DNA of 64,000 nt, taken from Osedax fenrisi. Lineage: Eukaryota > Annelida > Polychaeta > Sabellida > Siboglinidae. This document shows, piece by piece, positions 1 to 44,175 of the stretch. The notes under the pieces were generated by a model. The model did no database searches, was not told where the DNA came from, and saw nothing but the letters and a program-made list of their open reading frames with translations. A program made the position numbers and the translations under genes. Location: positions 30,568,083 through 30,632,082 of the forward strand of contig OZ025240.1 in the NCBI GenBank assembly GCA_964019155.1, in the 5' to 3' direction. Position 1 is the stretch's first letter. Each line of letters opens with the position of its first letter.

Positions 1-575
1 TTATATGTTTGCTTCAACGTTTTAAAAGTAAATAAGTAAAAGATATTAAGATATAATTAATTAATTTAATCATATTTTAGAATAACATTTTTTTTAAATA
101 AAATTTGTATTTTTTTATGATAAAACCAAGCTCGCTTGTCCTCTTAATATAACAGGTTATTACATTTATTTTTAGTTTTCAATGATTTTCCATATATTTC
201 GATGCTCTCATATATCAAACAGTGTAGTTTATTATATTATCTATATTTGATTAATATTCGTTTACGGGTTTAGGGTGACTGTAAATAATTATATATTAAT
301 TATTTCATATAGTATTGTTAGTTTATTTTAATAATATCTGCAGTTAATCTAAGCCCATATTTCAAATTTATAATTAATAGAAAATCGATCAATAATAGTA
401 AAAGTAATATTAATAATAATAATATAATAATATATATATTAATAATTATATTAATAAAAATAATAATAAAAATAATAATAACAATAATAATAATAGTAAT
501 AGTAATAATATTAATAATAATTGTTATAAGAGTAATATTGATACTACAACTAGGCGAGAAGTTATGATGGATAAC
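1..575. other. Intron of PLEKHH-like gene, AT-rich
   Basis: No exon seen. Positions 395-525 are an imperfect (TAA)n/(ATT)n stretch with scattered AGTAAT variants. The following PH-domain exons must lie beyond the left edge. Confidence 0.6.
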
Positions 576-31634
<31,059 letters not shown>

Positions 31635-31638
31635 GTCA

Positions 31639-32816
31639 CTGCCGTAGTTCAACGTGATATCAACTTATGGGTACCTTATTTTACATGTGGCCTTATTTTA
31701 TAACATTTATATGTAAAATTTAACGAATCATTTGTTGATGATAATTAAATATTACTATTATACTTCATTTATATCTATGTTTTATCGTAATCATATTACT
31801 ATTATTATAATATAAATACATCGCTTTTAAAAATAATATAATTACATAAAAATGAACGACTGAATAAATTTAAATTATCTAAGTATTATTGGAGAAAATG
31901 TATAATTGTATTGATACTATACCATACATTCATAATATACTGATTATATTGTTTAATATTTAACCTATAAATATAAATTATTGTAAAATAAATGAAGGGA
32001 AACTTTAATAAATTATAATTAAATATAACTGAATTAATTTACCAAATAAATTGATAATGTAAAAGTAAGATAAAAATATATTTGCTATAATATATTATTA
32101 TTTACTATTACACTTACTTTGTATATTTTATAAATTATTACTTTTAATTAATATATATTTCTACAAATAAGAAATTATTTTTTAAATATTGATAATATAT
32201 GCATTTTATATGATAATATATTTATTTGTATGATTATATTATATAAACAAGTAGTTTAAAATCATCCAATACTATTCTAATTAGTTTATTAATGTGTATA
32301 AATGTATCTACAATATAATATATAAATTTGAATAAGGGTATATTCGCATTATTTAGAAATAAAACTAATAATAGAGTCATTAATGGTAAATGTATATATA
32401 TACATAAATATACTAGGTAAATAATTATGAAATACGTATAATTAAATTATAACTTAAGTATTTGATAACATACAAAGTAATACATTCTAGTCTAGAATTT
32501 CTAGATAATATAACTTATTTTAATTTACATTTTTTGATTATTATTCAAAATTGTTAAACTTTAAATTTTAAAATTTTACTTTTTGTATAAATTTTAATTA
32601 AATACCTGAATTTGTATTGAATATGATGACTAGAAAACAACTCCCCCTATTGAAAGTCCAATCTTCAATTCATCTACCTATATCATATTCAATATGAGAT
32701 CATTATTATGTAGTATAAAATATTTGGTAATATCATATTTAGCATTATTTTATTATTAATAATTAATACTTTATTAATTAGTTGTACTGTAATAGGTAAT
32801 AATATAGTTATATTAT

Positions 32817-32866
<50 letters not shown>

Positions 32867-35455
32867 TATCTACACGTTGTTGAAATACTTTATTTCAACC
32901 TTTGGTAAAAACTTTATAATAAAGGTATTCAACCAATGATAATATCATATTTAAAGGGAGGGTTGCGTGTTCAAATCCGATAAAAATAAAAAAAATAAAA
33001 TACATGTGTATTACAAAATATTAATTTATAATATATTTTTATTGTCTGTCAAAAATGTATAAACTGCTCTAAAAATATCACTAATAGCGCCTTTTATTGC
33101 AAAATGTGTATTTAACAATAACTTATTATGTAATATATTTAAAAAAATAAAAAAACATAAAATTTAATAAAAAATAGTTACATCTATTATATAATAATAA
33201 GAAACATACATTTATAACTCATAATTTATTTTTAAACTTTAGATTCATTACAATCTCATAATAAATATTGTTGAGTTATGTAACCTAACAAAACTTATGT
33301 TATTTTATGATACCTCTAAACATATAAAAGAGATATTATCAGATAAGTGTATAGCTATATCAATGACAGGACGCCCACTCGATATCTCCACATTAGTTAC
33401 CTTTTTTACTCCAAGCTTGATACTTTTTAGTGGTATATTTGATTATATGTAATGATTTTAATCTTTTAATCAATAAAAATGCAATCATATTTTTAAATTG
33501 TATTTCTATATAAATATTTTATTAAAATACGAATTTATTTATAAATTAGTTTCAAATAGAAAGATTTTTTTTAATATTATTTATGTCAACTTTCCATACA
33601 ATGTAATTTGTATTATATTCAAATTTGTACTCCATAACAATGATGCAATACGATAATATTACTTTAGCAGAAAATAAAAGTTTCACATATGCATTAGCAG
33701 ATGTCCTGTCCTTGTCTATACTGTTACATATAACCAACATAATTATCAATACCATAATATATAGATATTTTCATATTATAATTATAATTGATGTTAATAG
33801 ATAATATCGTATTTCAATACAAATACCAGAAATAAATAAATGATAAGTTTCTGTCTATTATTATATATGAATTATATATTATATATTATAAATATCTGAT
33901 AATTTTAGTACAATATACATCAAGTAGATAAAACAAAAGTAATCTACTGAATTCAATGAATAATATGATCATTAAGTTGTGTGCGCACTCTAAATGTTGA
34001 CAATATATCTCCTATCGGATGGTAGGCAAAATTAAATAACTATAAATAGCAAAGTTCACGCGTGGCGGCAAGGCGAGCAAGGTGTGCGTCGCGTGAATAC
34101 ATTATTATTAGTTACTAATAACCTATTATATTATTTTAAATACTAAATACTATTTAGTAAATAGTAGTGATAAATGTTGATAACTAATTAAGTGTTCCGC
34201 ATCAAAGTAGGCATATTTAAAAAAAAAATGTATTAAATAAAATAAAAAGAAGAATAAAACTAACCCAATTAAATCAAACAACCCACAAATATATATCAGC
34301 AAATAGGATGGTACTCGTATTTGTATGTGTATATAATATATAAAATATATAATATATCTATAATATCTATATAATAAGATATATAATATATCGTATATAT
34401 AAATATTTATTAATACTAATGCTGTATATGTAAGTTTTTATAAAGGCATAATTCAATATATACATGTTTCTCATTCATATTTTATGTGCGTGTGCACTAG
34501 AGCGCATAATGAATGAGCTCGACGCACGCATTGCGCGCCACGAGTGAACTTTGTTATTTATAGTTATTAAATGTTTGCCTACCTTCCGTATTCACCCTCC
34601 TATCTATGTAGTACATATTCAATATGATATTGTAATATCATATTGATATAAATATGTATTTACATATAAAATTTATATTATATGATATAAATGAACGCAA
34701 TACTTAGTATTATTATAATAATTATTCTATGCAGAATCAACCATTCTCTTAATTAAATGAATATCACATCAATTTAATAATGTAATATATAAAACATAAT
34801 GATAGTCATTATAATATTAATTATGATAATGATAATTATTTATTAAATGATTTAAAAACCATGATAAAATCATTTGATAATTGTAAATTAAATTTACTAT
34901 TTAAAAATCATTTTTTTTAATTATGAGTTTATATATGTATACTTATTATTATACATATAATTTTAAACAAAATTATCAATTATAAATATGTAATAATATT
35001 AACATTATAAAGATTGAAGAAATTAATTAAATGTATTGTTTAAATAATACATTAAAAATAAAGTATATTATAAAATATAATTTATTTTTATAATTATTAT
35101 AATAATAGATAATATTTAGATAAAGATAATAGTAAAAACATTACTAATTAATTTTATATAATATGTATAGTTCAATAAATTTGTAAGCAAATATTTTGAT
35201 ATATATTACTAACTTAATGATAATGTAATATAATTAATAAGTAGATATATATTTTATATATTTAATTTAAATTATTAATAATTATTTGAATAATTTGAAT
35301 TAATTACTTCCGTTATCAAGGGTTTACACGATAGATGGCACTATAATGTTTTGTATAACACCAGGGTAAAATATAGTTGTAAATAAATTATTTAAAAAAT
35401 ATAATAATTTAATTTTATAATTTAATCAAACTATTATTAAAAGAGTAAAAAAACA
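31639..35455. other. Intergenic region between divergent PLEKHH-like and CCDC59-like genes
   Basis: 3.8 kb, very AT-rich. It should hold the promoters of both genes, but no distinct core promoter can be picked out. It contains a (TA)n run at 32820-32863 and the MITE at 34012-34606. A GTTCAAATCC box at about 32970 resembles a tRNA B-box without a partner A-box. Confidence 0.55.
34012..34606. mobile_element. MITE family with GGATGGTAGGCAAA ends, copy 2
   Basis: The left end CGGATGGTAGGCAAAATTAA and the inverted right end GAATACGGAAGGTAGGCAAAC continue into AATAACTATAAATA on both sides. Subterminal GC-rich inverted segments (GCGTCGCGTGAA, GACGCACGCATTGCGCGCCA) distinguish it from copy 1 at 7651-8050. 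Confidence 0.65.
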
Positions 35456-35540
35456 ATGTCAAATATAATTAAAAAGACGCTTTCTAAGCGAGAAAGAAAT
35501 GCATACAAATATAAAAACTTTAAAGGAAATAAAATAGAAG
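35456..35540 (+). CDS. CCDC59-like exon 1
   Basis: ATG in the context AAACAATGTC, 28 codons plus one base, then donor GAAG|GTTTAA. The encoded start is basic, as in the family. Confidence 0.65.
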
Positions 35541-38500
35541 GTTTAAATGAATAAATAGTATAATATAATTTTAATTCATTTTCAATTATTAGCATGAGGG
35601 AGAATTCTGTATGAACATTTTAATTTATATTATAAAATTAGTAACAGTTAATATTAGAATCAGAATTGTTTTTCATGTTAAGAAAAAAGTATTTAATTAG
35701 TTAAGTTTCCGATCGAATACCATACATTTAGCGCTATTTTATAATAGCTTACCATCATGCCATGATCATGATCATCATGATCATCATGATGATGGCATCA
35801 TCATGATGATCATGGTCACCATGATGCCATCATGGCATGATGGTAATCTAGGCTAGCTATACCATGATGGTGGTCACCATCACGGTGACCATGTATTACA
35901 TAATGATCATGATGATGTAAGATTATCTTACATTTTAAGATTATCTTAAAGATACTACAATTTAGAATCACACCCCTTATCATAAAGCTCATAGTTATCA
36001 TACTGATAAGAATTATCTAAATATATGAAAGTATATATATAGTATATACGATATTCGTTAACTTTTATTTTAATGTATTTGTATGTGTTTTGTGTTATGG
36101 TATTATACCATTGGTATATCATAGTATTATACTATGGACCATATACTATGGTATACCATATCATAACACACAGACAAATACATACTAAGTATATACAAAT
36201 ATTTGTCAAAGGAATGATATAACAGTTAGTAAGTGACTTACACGAAATAGTGTAATTCGATTATATATTCAAAATATGAATAGCGCCATCTACATGGGTT
36301 ACATTTTCTGAAAATGTATTATTTATAATGTAAATTCGTATCATACTATACACTTTTGAAATGTACAAAAATGTGTATGAAAAATCATCATATAAAAAAT
36401 GATTATTTATATGATGAAAACTATGTGCTTATTACTAATATATAACAAATCAATATAATAGTTTTGTTTTAAATGTTATACATCTATGATGCATGTAAAA
36501 TCTATCTTATATTGCAAATACTTTAATATATTTTAATATATTAATTAAACAATGAAAACATTGTAGTATTTATTTCAGTTATATTGATACTACTGCTATA
36601 ATGGTATTAGTTAATATTAATATATTGCATAGATAGGAAGTGTTATATCTCTGCAACTCAAATCTTTGGTATATGATACAATACTATATATATATATATA
36701 TAGTGTTGTTATTTTATTTGGTGGAGTCCTTTCATCCTATCCAGGAACGTAGATGAAGTTTTATGGATCTAATTTCCCTTAGAAGCCGCTATCATATTAA
36801 GGCATCCATGGTTTTAACGAGAGCCGATCATTTATTTATACTCCAACATTTGAGATCTACTTGCATATAACACATTATTTAATACAAAATGAATTATTAT
36901 AATGATTATACTTATATACTACTTTTATTATATATATATATATCCGAACAGTGAATATCTATTCTTAGCTATTCATAAGTGGTTATTTATAGCATAAATA
37001 ATGTGAAAATTAGCATGTTATAACATATATGTGATATTTCATAATAATTATCCTACAAAATAGTGATACAGCTTGACTCACAGTGTGTAACACACTTAGT
37101 AACAGGTATACAAGTAAAAGTTGCCCGAGAGCGTGCTTCTTCTGATTGATCATTAATTTAATGTGTGTATGATAAATAGAAATGTATATCATATAGAAAT
37201 AGTTAAGCGATCAATCACTTGTTCATGTGATCAAAACTAAATATGTTATTTACTTCATTTTTAATATTGGTACAAAATAAGGATTATATAATATTGATAT
37301 GCCATTTGTGTTGAGTACGATTGGCATGGTCAAATTACAAATATTAATTTCGTGTTTATAATAACTAATTATAATAGAGTTATATTATAAATCATATAAT
37401 GTATAATGTATAATAAATTTATATTATATAGTGTATATTATGATAATATTAAACTATAACTTATAGTTACTATAATAGTTTATATAATAGTAGAAGTTTA
37501 TTATAGTTTATAAAAATTTCAAACTTAATACTATTTTAGAATACATTATAAAATATAGTTTATTTTATTAGATTAATTATCGCATATTAGTGAGTACTTG
37601 TAAACAATGTTTTATATTCAATATATTATTTTAGTTCACTATACATTATACATTAATTTATATCGGGCCTCTTAATTTTATACCGTAACAAATATTTATT
37701 AATTGACAAATATTTTTAAATAAATAATTGTATTACAAATATAAACTAGAGGTTACTTTATATGATTATATAATATATTTGAATGCATTGCATTACCATC
37801 ATACTACTGAAAATGGTAGTATACTATAGTGTGAAGTTAGTTTATAATGGATATTGTATGTGAATATTTTCAGTAATATTATATGTGTATGCTATGTACA
37901 TAATAAAGTGTAGTTTATTAATTTTAATTGTATTGATAGCAACAATTTTAATTGAACATTTATTTAAACTTGTAACGATTAAATATTAATTTTAAAAATT
38001 AATATATATATAAATGTATAGTTTTTTTTAAATATGATATTTATCAAGTATAAATTAGTAATTTATCATAATAACACTCCACTATATCAATGCAGTCTGT
38101 AGTATATAACTCTCCTCTATATCACTTATTATTTTCTTTATATTTCCGTGTTATATTCAATGTATATTATTATTAAATTGTTATCGTATTACTATTATCT
38201 TATTATTATTTTCTTCCCGCACGAGCGAAGGGGTCTACATGACCCTATTTAGTGCTTAATAAAACTTATATCATCATCATCATCATCATAATTACCATAT
38301 TATATTTACTAAAAATCAGATGTCTACAACGTAACACTAACTTTAATGATAATAATGAACCGTTAATGATATTATCACGCGTACACAGGGAAAGGGTTTG
38401 CGGACAGCAGAAAACAGAAGGTAATGAATTCCTACAAGAAAGTGCTCAAGAAAGAGGCCTACAATATGAAGGCAACATCCAGCAGGTTCATTTATACTGT

Positions 38501-39005
38501 ATGAACAATGTCTATGATGTATGAATGTTTATCTATACTTATTTCCCAAATATTTAATATGAGAAATTGAAGGATATTCAGAAGCTAAGAGTAAGCTTAT
38601 ATTAAGAATATCCTTAGTATAATAAAAATATCATATATTGATGTTTCAAATAATAATAATATTAATAATAATATAGACGTAATACAATATATATTTTACA
38701 ATATAGCGTATGCTAAATAACTATTTACTTATTTATTATATTTTTATAATAAACGTAATGTTTTGAATAGTTTTTCTATTAAAACGCATAGAAAATTTTC
38801 ATGTATATCATTAACTAATATATAACATAATCTATAGTTTTATTTCCAGCTTATGAATACATTTAAATAAAATAATTGATATATTATAAGAAATATGGAA
38901 CAAGTGAAGTTATTTTGAATATAAAGATAAAGTTAATTTATTTTTATTCAAACTATTATTACAAATGAATAATATAATATAATTATGAATAATTGTATAA
39001 TGCTG

Positions 39006-39065
<60 letters not shown>

Positions 39066-42000
39066 AACTATATGTATTTTATGAATAATATATAATAATA
39101 GGACCAATGATAATAAATTATAATAAAGAGATATTTATATAAAACATAGACTATTATACCCTATTATAATAGATCATTTTTTAAATATAAATATTATTAT
39201 GAGCTCATAAAATTATCAAAAAAATAATTAGGACTGCTTCAATTTACAAAGATGAAGAGATCGCGAGTAAAATAAAATCTGAAGAAGATAGCGAACAAAA
39301 AGAAAGGTAATGCTATATATAATGATGCATCGTGATATTCTAATTTCATATTACTATTAAATAAATAGTAAGAAAGTGTCGTCGTATCATAAAGCGGAAA
39401 AAGAATGGGAGATTAAAAGTAGGGAGAAAGATTTAGAACAAATGGTTAAAATTAGATCATTTACTTAATTGTTTAAATGTACATATTTTGTAAATATTTA
39501 TCAATGTATATATATTTATATTACATTAAATTTATTATAATAATATTATCATACAAATAAAATGTAAAAGGTATACACACTGTAAATAGCTATAAGCCTT
39601 ACAGTAAATTTAATTACACAAATTTAATAATAGGTAATCACATACTTTTTTTCTTCTATTATTTAATAATATATCATTCTATTATGAAATAGTTTTTTAA
39701 TACATATCTATGCTTAACATATGTATTATATATGTTAATAAATATATGTTCTGTTTATCATTTATAAACAAAGAAAAATGAATCTTAATAATTTTTAGTA
39801 ACAATAAAAAGTATTTTATATTTTATATTGTACTTATATTGAAAATTTCAATTAATTATTTCCATTATTCAATGAGATATAGAATTTTGAGTGGTAAGTA
39901 TACATGAAAATACATGACAAATATTATTTTGTGTAAAGGACATTTAAAGTTTATTACAAAACATTTTTAATTAACATTTAGAAAATGATATTACATAGAT
40001 ATATGTACATTAAGCCGGCTCGTAGAGCATTTTTTTTATATAATAGATACAAAAAGCCTGGGTATATATTAAGATAGTACATATAAAAAGCCAAATCCGA
40101 AAAAAAAATTAGAATCACACATTATTTACAGAGCGTTTTTCCTAGAAAATTAGTATGGGAAAGAAATAAATATTAAGATAAGATTAATAGAAAGCAATTT
40201 AAATTATACATTAATCAGTTTTTATACAACATATATTGTCATAACATTATATTTATAAATTATTGTATATCAATCAAAATGTTAAAATATTTCCTAGTTT
40301 TTTTTTTCAAATTCCTAGAAATATTTGAAAAAATATGATTCATGTTGTTTTTTTATTAAGAAAAATGTCTAAAAGAATAATAATAAAATTGTATATGTAA
40401 TATGTAATAATAATATATACCACCTTATATATACCACCTTATTTTAATAATTCAATAATTAAAAAAAAAATTATAATTAACAATTTATATTAACATTTTT
40501 TAAGAATCATCCCAGGCTTTTCCATTCTAAAATTACGATCCAGCTTAACGTACCTTCCCTTAAATATATATACTTATATTATTAACAAATTATAATTTAT
40601 TTTTTTATTTTTATTTTATAAAATACATTCTAGATCTAATCAATAATATTATAATATTTATTTAAAAGATTTGAATGTAATTCTTACAGTACACAATAAT
40701 ATAAGAGTATGATACCAATTTTTACATTACACATATTATTATCATAAGTTTATTGACTCCATAAATAGAGAATTTTTCAACGTAAATGAAAGAAAATATA
40801 TTATATAAGATAATAATTAATTATAGTTTCCGTTTAAACATTCAATAATAATACATGCCACTTATAAATACCAGTATTGGAACGCGTACAAAAATAATGC
40901 AGTCTGCATACCATAGTGTTAATTATAGTGCGATACCCTCAGCTTCATTCTACATGTACTGTAGTGAGGATGATATCCGGGTAGACTTTAATTAGATTAG
41001 CGAGGTTTTGGGCATTTTTAAAGCTTGATATATATAAACTTCATTGGTAGCTAATACATCTGACACTCGGTTGGGTATAACCCGTATCCGGAACACTAAA
41101 ATAGGTCTTATATTAATATTTAGAATTGATCTCATATAAATGTGAATAAAAAAATGACCGACTCTCATTAAAACCTGGAAGCCTAAACATGAAAGCTCAT
41201 TCTTAGGTATATTATAGTCATTTGCTTATAAGTAAAATATTCATCTAAGTTCAGATGGGATAAAATGACTCCACCAACATAACAATATTACAATAATCTC
41301 AAGTCATATCAACCTTTTTTACACATCTAAAGTATAACCATCTAATGCATACTATTAGAAATATATGCAATATTACCAGTTCTATTAAGCCTATAGGCTA
41401 CACCACAAGTATACTTACTGTGGTTAAGGCGTAATAGAACTGGCAATGTTGCATATATTTTTAATGTTATGCATTAGCTCAGATGGTTACACTTTAGACT
41501 CTAAAGTTTAGAGATATAAAAAAGGCTGATATGCCTTGAAATTAATGTAATATTGTTATGTTAGTATATATATATATGTTGGTATATATATTTAAAGTAT
41601 ACTTACACATCTACACTGGATAGATTACGATCTTCGCATAGGAAAACATGGTGAAATAGTGAATTATAATCATTTATAATTGGCTGAAAATAAATTAGAG
41701 ATTAGAAATGATTAATTAAATGTAATGAACGTTTTTACCAGATTTAAAATATTATAGGGAAGGTATTTATTCGAACAGATATCATTAGATGTGTGGGTAG
41801 ACAAGGAAATATCACACTCAGTAGAGATTGCGAGCAGCACAAGGTGTCCACGTGTTATTGGATATAGTTAGCGGGTATTGTAAGCAGGTACACTGATAGG
41901 CACACTGTTATACCAGCCGTATTATAATCAGTTAGTCTCATATAGTGTTGCCTATGTGGGCGTGGCTAACTATAGTTAGACACGCCCACATAGGCAGCTC

Positions 42001-43665
42001 TATAGTAGCTTATTGGCCTATAAGGTTTGGATGCAATCAATTTAATCATGGATATAAAATTATAGAATTTCATTAGGTGTCACGTTTTTTATCACAATCT
42101 ATTTATATATGCGTAAGATACATAGATATGACACAGTGTAAACGTTTAAGATGAGAGGGGAATATAAGAGATATGCCCGTGCATGGGTTGTTATGATAGT
42201 ATAGATAATCTTACTATACTATATATGCATTTCTTTAGAGTTGAGAGAATGTACCCAATTGGTCAGCATTATCTGTAATTAAATGTGTGTAAGTTTCCCG
42301 GCGTAATGGTGATAATGAATGGGAATGTGTACATTTAGATAATATAGATTATGAGGAATAATATGTGTGTGCTAAATAGTATTGAATATAAGACAGATCC
42401 AATAGATGTTTAAGTGAATGTTCGGGTGATGAGAGATAATCATTAATCTGATTAGTGGATTAATTAATGAGGAATATGCGAATGTGGCCATATACACAGG
42501 TATTTAATGGAAAGTATGCCATGTTTGCACATATCTAAGAGAATTGATAAATCATATAAAAATTCTTCAACAGACATGTTGCCTCGATTTATGAAACTTA
42601 AGATGGTCACCATCATATGACCAATGCATTTAATAATAAATATTCAAACAAATAATATTGATTTATAAATACATTTGATTTATTTTCTAATTATGCTTAT
42701 AAAGTGCGTTTCAATTATATAAAAATAAATATTTAAATTTATTTAAATTATATATTTATATTGCAATATAATTGCAACATTTGATTAAATAATACTTTAT
42801 ATGTGATGGTCGGCCATCTTAAGTTTCCTAAATCAAGGCATCATGTCTGTTGAAGAAAAATCACGTGACTACCAATCTAGGTAAACTATAAATCTATGGC
42901 ATTGGGACATTAGATATAAAGGTGTTTACAAGACAAGATATTCATGTATAGGAGTAATGTATGCATGTTTAATGGAAGTAGGTAGAATGAAATAATTAAA
43001 ATATGACACGAAATAAAAGTAAGCTCGTATTATGATACGGAGGTAATGTATGCAGACATAAGTAATATGAATAATGAATTGATGCAAGAAATATTTAATT
43101 AGATGTGTGGTGGAATAGGTTTAAGAGGAGAATAGAGTAGATTTTGATGTATAGTTTATATTAAGAATTGCATATATTAATGGAAGGGTATATCATGACT
43201 GATTGTGAAAATAGATACCAAAATTAATAGATATTACACGAAAGAAGGCTCAATTTAATTCTAGAAATTTTAAGTACAAATTAAGATATAAAATACCAAT
43301 TACAATTAAATATATTAATAATAAACTATCGTTTACAATGTATTATACAAATCATTGTAATATATTTTAAAAAATTTAGATTTTCCTTATGAAAGATCTA
43401 TTTTAAATTATTAACGGTATTGATATTTTTTATAAATCTTTTACAATTAATATTATACATTTAATATTAATATTATTGAATTTTATTCTTATTATAGGAA
43501 CATGAAAAAATATATGAAGAAAGGAAAAATGCATTAAATAAATATAAAGAAAAAAAGAAAGCTCATAAAAAGTTATTGAGTCGAAAGAATTACAAGGGGC
43601 AACCTATTTTATCAACTAGAATGGATTTACTATTAGAAAAAATAGAACGAAATTTAAAAAAATAA
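35456..43665 (+). CDS. CCDC59/TAP26 (Fyv7-like) nucleolar protein, one exon unresolved
   Basis: Family members are small, lysine-rich nucleolar proteins linked to pre-rRNA processing; mammalian CCDC59 was also described as a TTF1-associated protein. Exons seen: 35456-35540, 38389-38485, 39252-39306, 39369-39444 and 43498-43665. Features in order: basic start MSNIIKKTLSKRERNAYKYK; GFADSRKQKVMNSYKKVLKK, like the GFAFRRKLKIQQSYKKLLRK of human CCDC59; acidic KSEEDSEQKE; a charged helix EKEWEIKSREKDLEQM; and the C-terminal signature LLSRKNYKGQPILSTRMD then LLLEKIE, like KILNKKTKKGQPNLN...YLLQKIQ. The second exon ends in phase 2 and the next found begins in phase 1, so a small exon in 38486-39251 is missing. 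Codon use is AT-rich, unlike the downstream gene. Intron 1 and the last intron contain MITEs. Confidence 0.75.
35752..35905. repeat. Palindromic GATCATGATG cluster
   Basis: TACCATCATGCCATGATCATG and inverted CATGATCATGGTCACCATG / CCATCATGGCATGATGGTA make a long hairpin at 35752-35846. A second smaller palindrome follows (GGTGGTCACCATCACGGTGACC). It lies in intron 1 of the CCDC59-like gene. Confidence 0.75.
36066..36190. repeat. About 125-bp hairpin
   Basis: TTGTATGTGTTTTGTGTTATGG and the inverted ATGTATTTGTCTGTGTGTTATG pair with further TATACC/GGTATA symmetry between them. A small foldback element or MITE is likely. Confidence 0.65.
36207..36668 (-). mobile_element. CAAAGATTTT MITE, copy D (diverged)
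   Basis: Inverted relative to copies A-C. The ends carry CAAAG and GATATAACA, with AAACAATGAAAACATTGTAG and ATTAGTAATAAGCAC inside. The flanks no longer show a clear target duplication, consistent with age. Confidence 0.65.
36715..36855 (-). repeat. Dispersed repeat, about 135 bp, copy 1
   Basis: Read on the minus strand it shares ATGAnCGnCTCTCrTTAAAAC, GGATGAAAGGACTCCACCAA and related text with 41145-41280. Origin unknown. Confidence 0.55.
38389..38485 (+). CDS. CCDC59-like exon 2 (SYKKVLKKE motif)
   Basis: Acceptor CGTACACAG, phase 1 to 2, donor GCAG|GTTCAT. A stronger-looking internal donor AAG|GTAATG would delete the conserved SYKK segment. The longer open frame here is in another phase. 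Confidence 0.7.
39008..39062. repeat. (TA)n microsatellite
   Basis: About 55 bases of TA dinucleotide in an intron of the CCDC59-like gene. Confidence 0.9.
39252..39306 (+). CDS. CCDC59-like exon with KSEEDSEQKE
   Basis: Acceptor TTTACAAAG, phase 1 to 2, donor AAAG|GTAATG. Encodes EEIASKIKSEEDSEQKE. Its incoming phase does not match exon 2. Confidence 0.55.
39369..39444 (+). CDS. CCDC59-like exon, charged helix
   Basis: Only 62 bases after the previous exon. Acceptor ATAAATAG, phase 2 to 0, donor ATG|GTTAAA. Encodes KKVSSYHKAEKEWEIKSREK then DLEQM, corresponding to the lysine/glutamate-rich helix before the family signature. Confidence 0.65.
41145..41280 (+). repeat. Dispersed repeat, about 135 bp, copy 2
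   Basis: AAATGACCGACTCTCATTAA, TCAGATGGGATAAAATGACT and CCACCAA correspond to the inverse of 36715-36855. It ends where the following MITE begins. Confidence 0.55.
41278..41563. mobile_element. MITE with long inverted arms (about 286 bp)
   Basis: ACATAACAATATTACAATAA at the left pairs with the inverted right end. The symmetry continues through CATATCARCCTTTTTT, TAACCATCTRA, ATATATGCAAYATT and GCCAGTTCTATTA to a short loop near 41410. Confidence 0.75.
41948..41994. repeat. 47-bp near-perfect palindrome with GGGCGTGGC
   Basis: TGCCTATGTGGGCGTGGCTA and inverted TGCCTATGTGGGCGTGTCTA are joined by ACTATAGT-type symmetry. The arms contain GTGGGCGTGGC, a KLF/EGR-like GC box, on both strands. Confidence 0.7.
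42563..42857. mobile_element. MITE with TTCTTCAACAGACATG ends (about 295 bp)
   Basis: The left end TTCTTCAACAGACATGTTGC and the inverted right end TTCTTCAACAGACATGATGC continue into CTCGATTTATGAAACTTAAG / its inverse. The interior is AT-rich. Confidence 0.8.
43498..43665 (+). CDS. CCDC59-like last exon, KGQP signature, stop TAA
   Basis: Acceptor CTTATTATAG in phase 0, 55 codons and TAA. Contains KKKAHKKLLSRKNYKGQP and RMDLLLEKIERNLKK, the most diagnostic part of the protein. Confidence 0.8.
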   Translation, partial: EHEKIYEERKNALNKYKEKKKAHKKLLSRKNYKGQPILSTRMDLLLEKIERNLKK

Positions 43666-43959
43666 TATAATTTATTAAATATTTCATTTTAATATTTAAA
43701 TTGTGATATATAATATATAATATTATTATTATTAATTTGTAGTGATTATAATTTAAATTATATATATACACGTATATATTTCATATATATTTTGTATATA
43801 TAAATATTAATTATTACAAAATTGTTACGGTTTTAAAATTTACGATATTTATAAATCGTGTTTGTTTTATAATATTTATAAATACGCATAAATAAATATT
43901 ATTATTTATCTTTATAAAAAATAAATCATTGAAATACATCACCATCGTCCTAATTAAAC

Positions 43960-44175
43960 ATGCTGCGCGTCTACGGCTTACATAAAGGCCACCTGCCGTA
44001 CGATACCTTAACGATGCTAGCGATAGTGAGCTCTATGCTAAGCATGGCTAATGGCGCAGGCGATCAGTTCTACAATAACCCGAAGGATGTGGTCGCAGAA
44101 CTCGACGAGGATTACGTAACATTTCAGTGTCGCATTAAACCCTTCGATAATAACGATATTTCCATCGTCGGCAAA
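43960..44175 (+). CDS. Ig receptor exon 1 (signal peptide, first Ig Cys)
   Basis: ATG in the context AAACATGCTG; 72 codons ending ISIVGK at donor AAA|GTTTGT, phase 0. Hydrophobic LTMLAIVSSMLSMANGAG is the signal sequence. The open frame continuing to 44247 is intron read-through. Confidence 0.8.

Larger units (their letters stand above)
39445..43497. other. Last intron of the CCDC59-like gene, 4.05 kb
   Basis: Contains the dispersed repeat at 41145-41280, MITEs at 41278-41563 and 42563-42857 and the palindrome at 41948-41994. 39450-41000 and 42860-43490 are AT-rich with nothing else recognised. Confidence 0.6.

Noticed and set aside
32960..32985. tRNA gene suggested by GTTCAAATCC
   Set aside because: No A-box or acceptor stem at a proper distance upstream.
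38575..38592. 18-base microexon (DIQKLR) to fill the CCDC59-like phase gap
   Set aside because: Phase 0 on both sides, so it does not convert phase 2 to phase 1, and the family gives no support for the residues.
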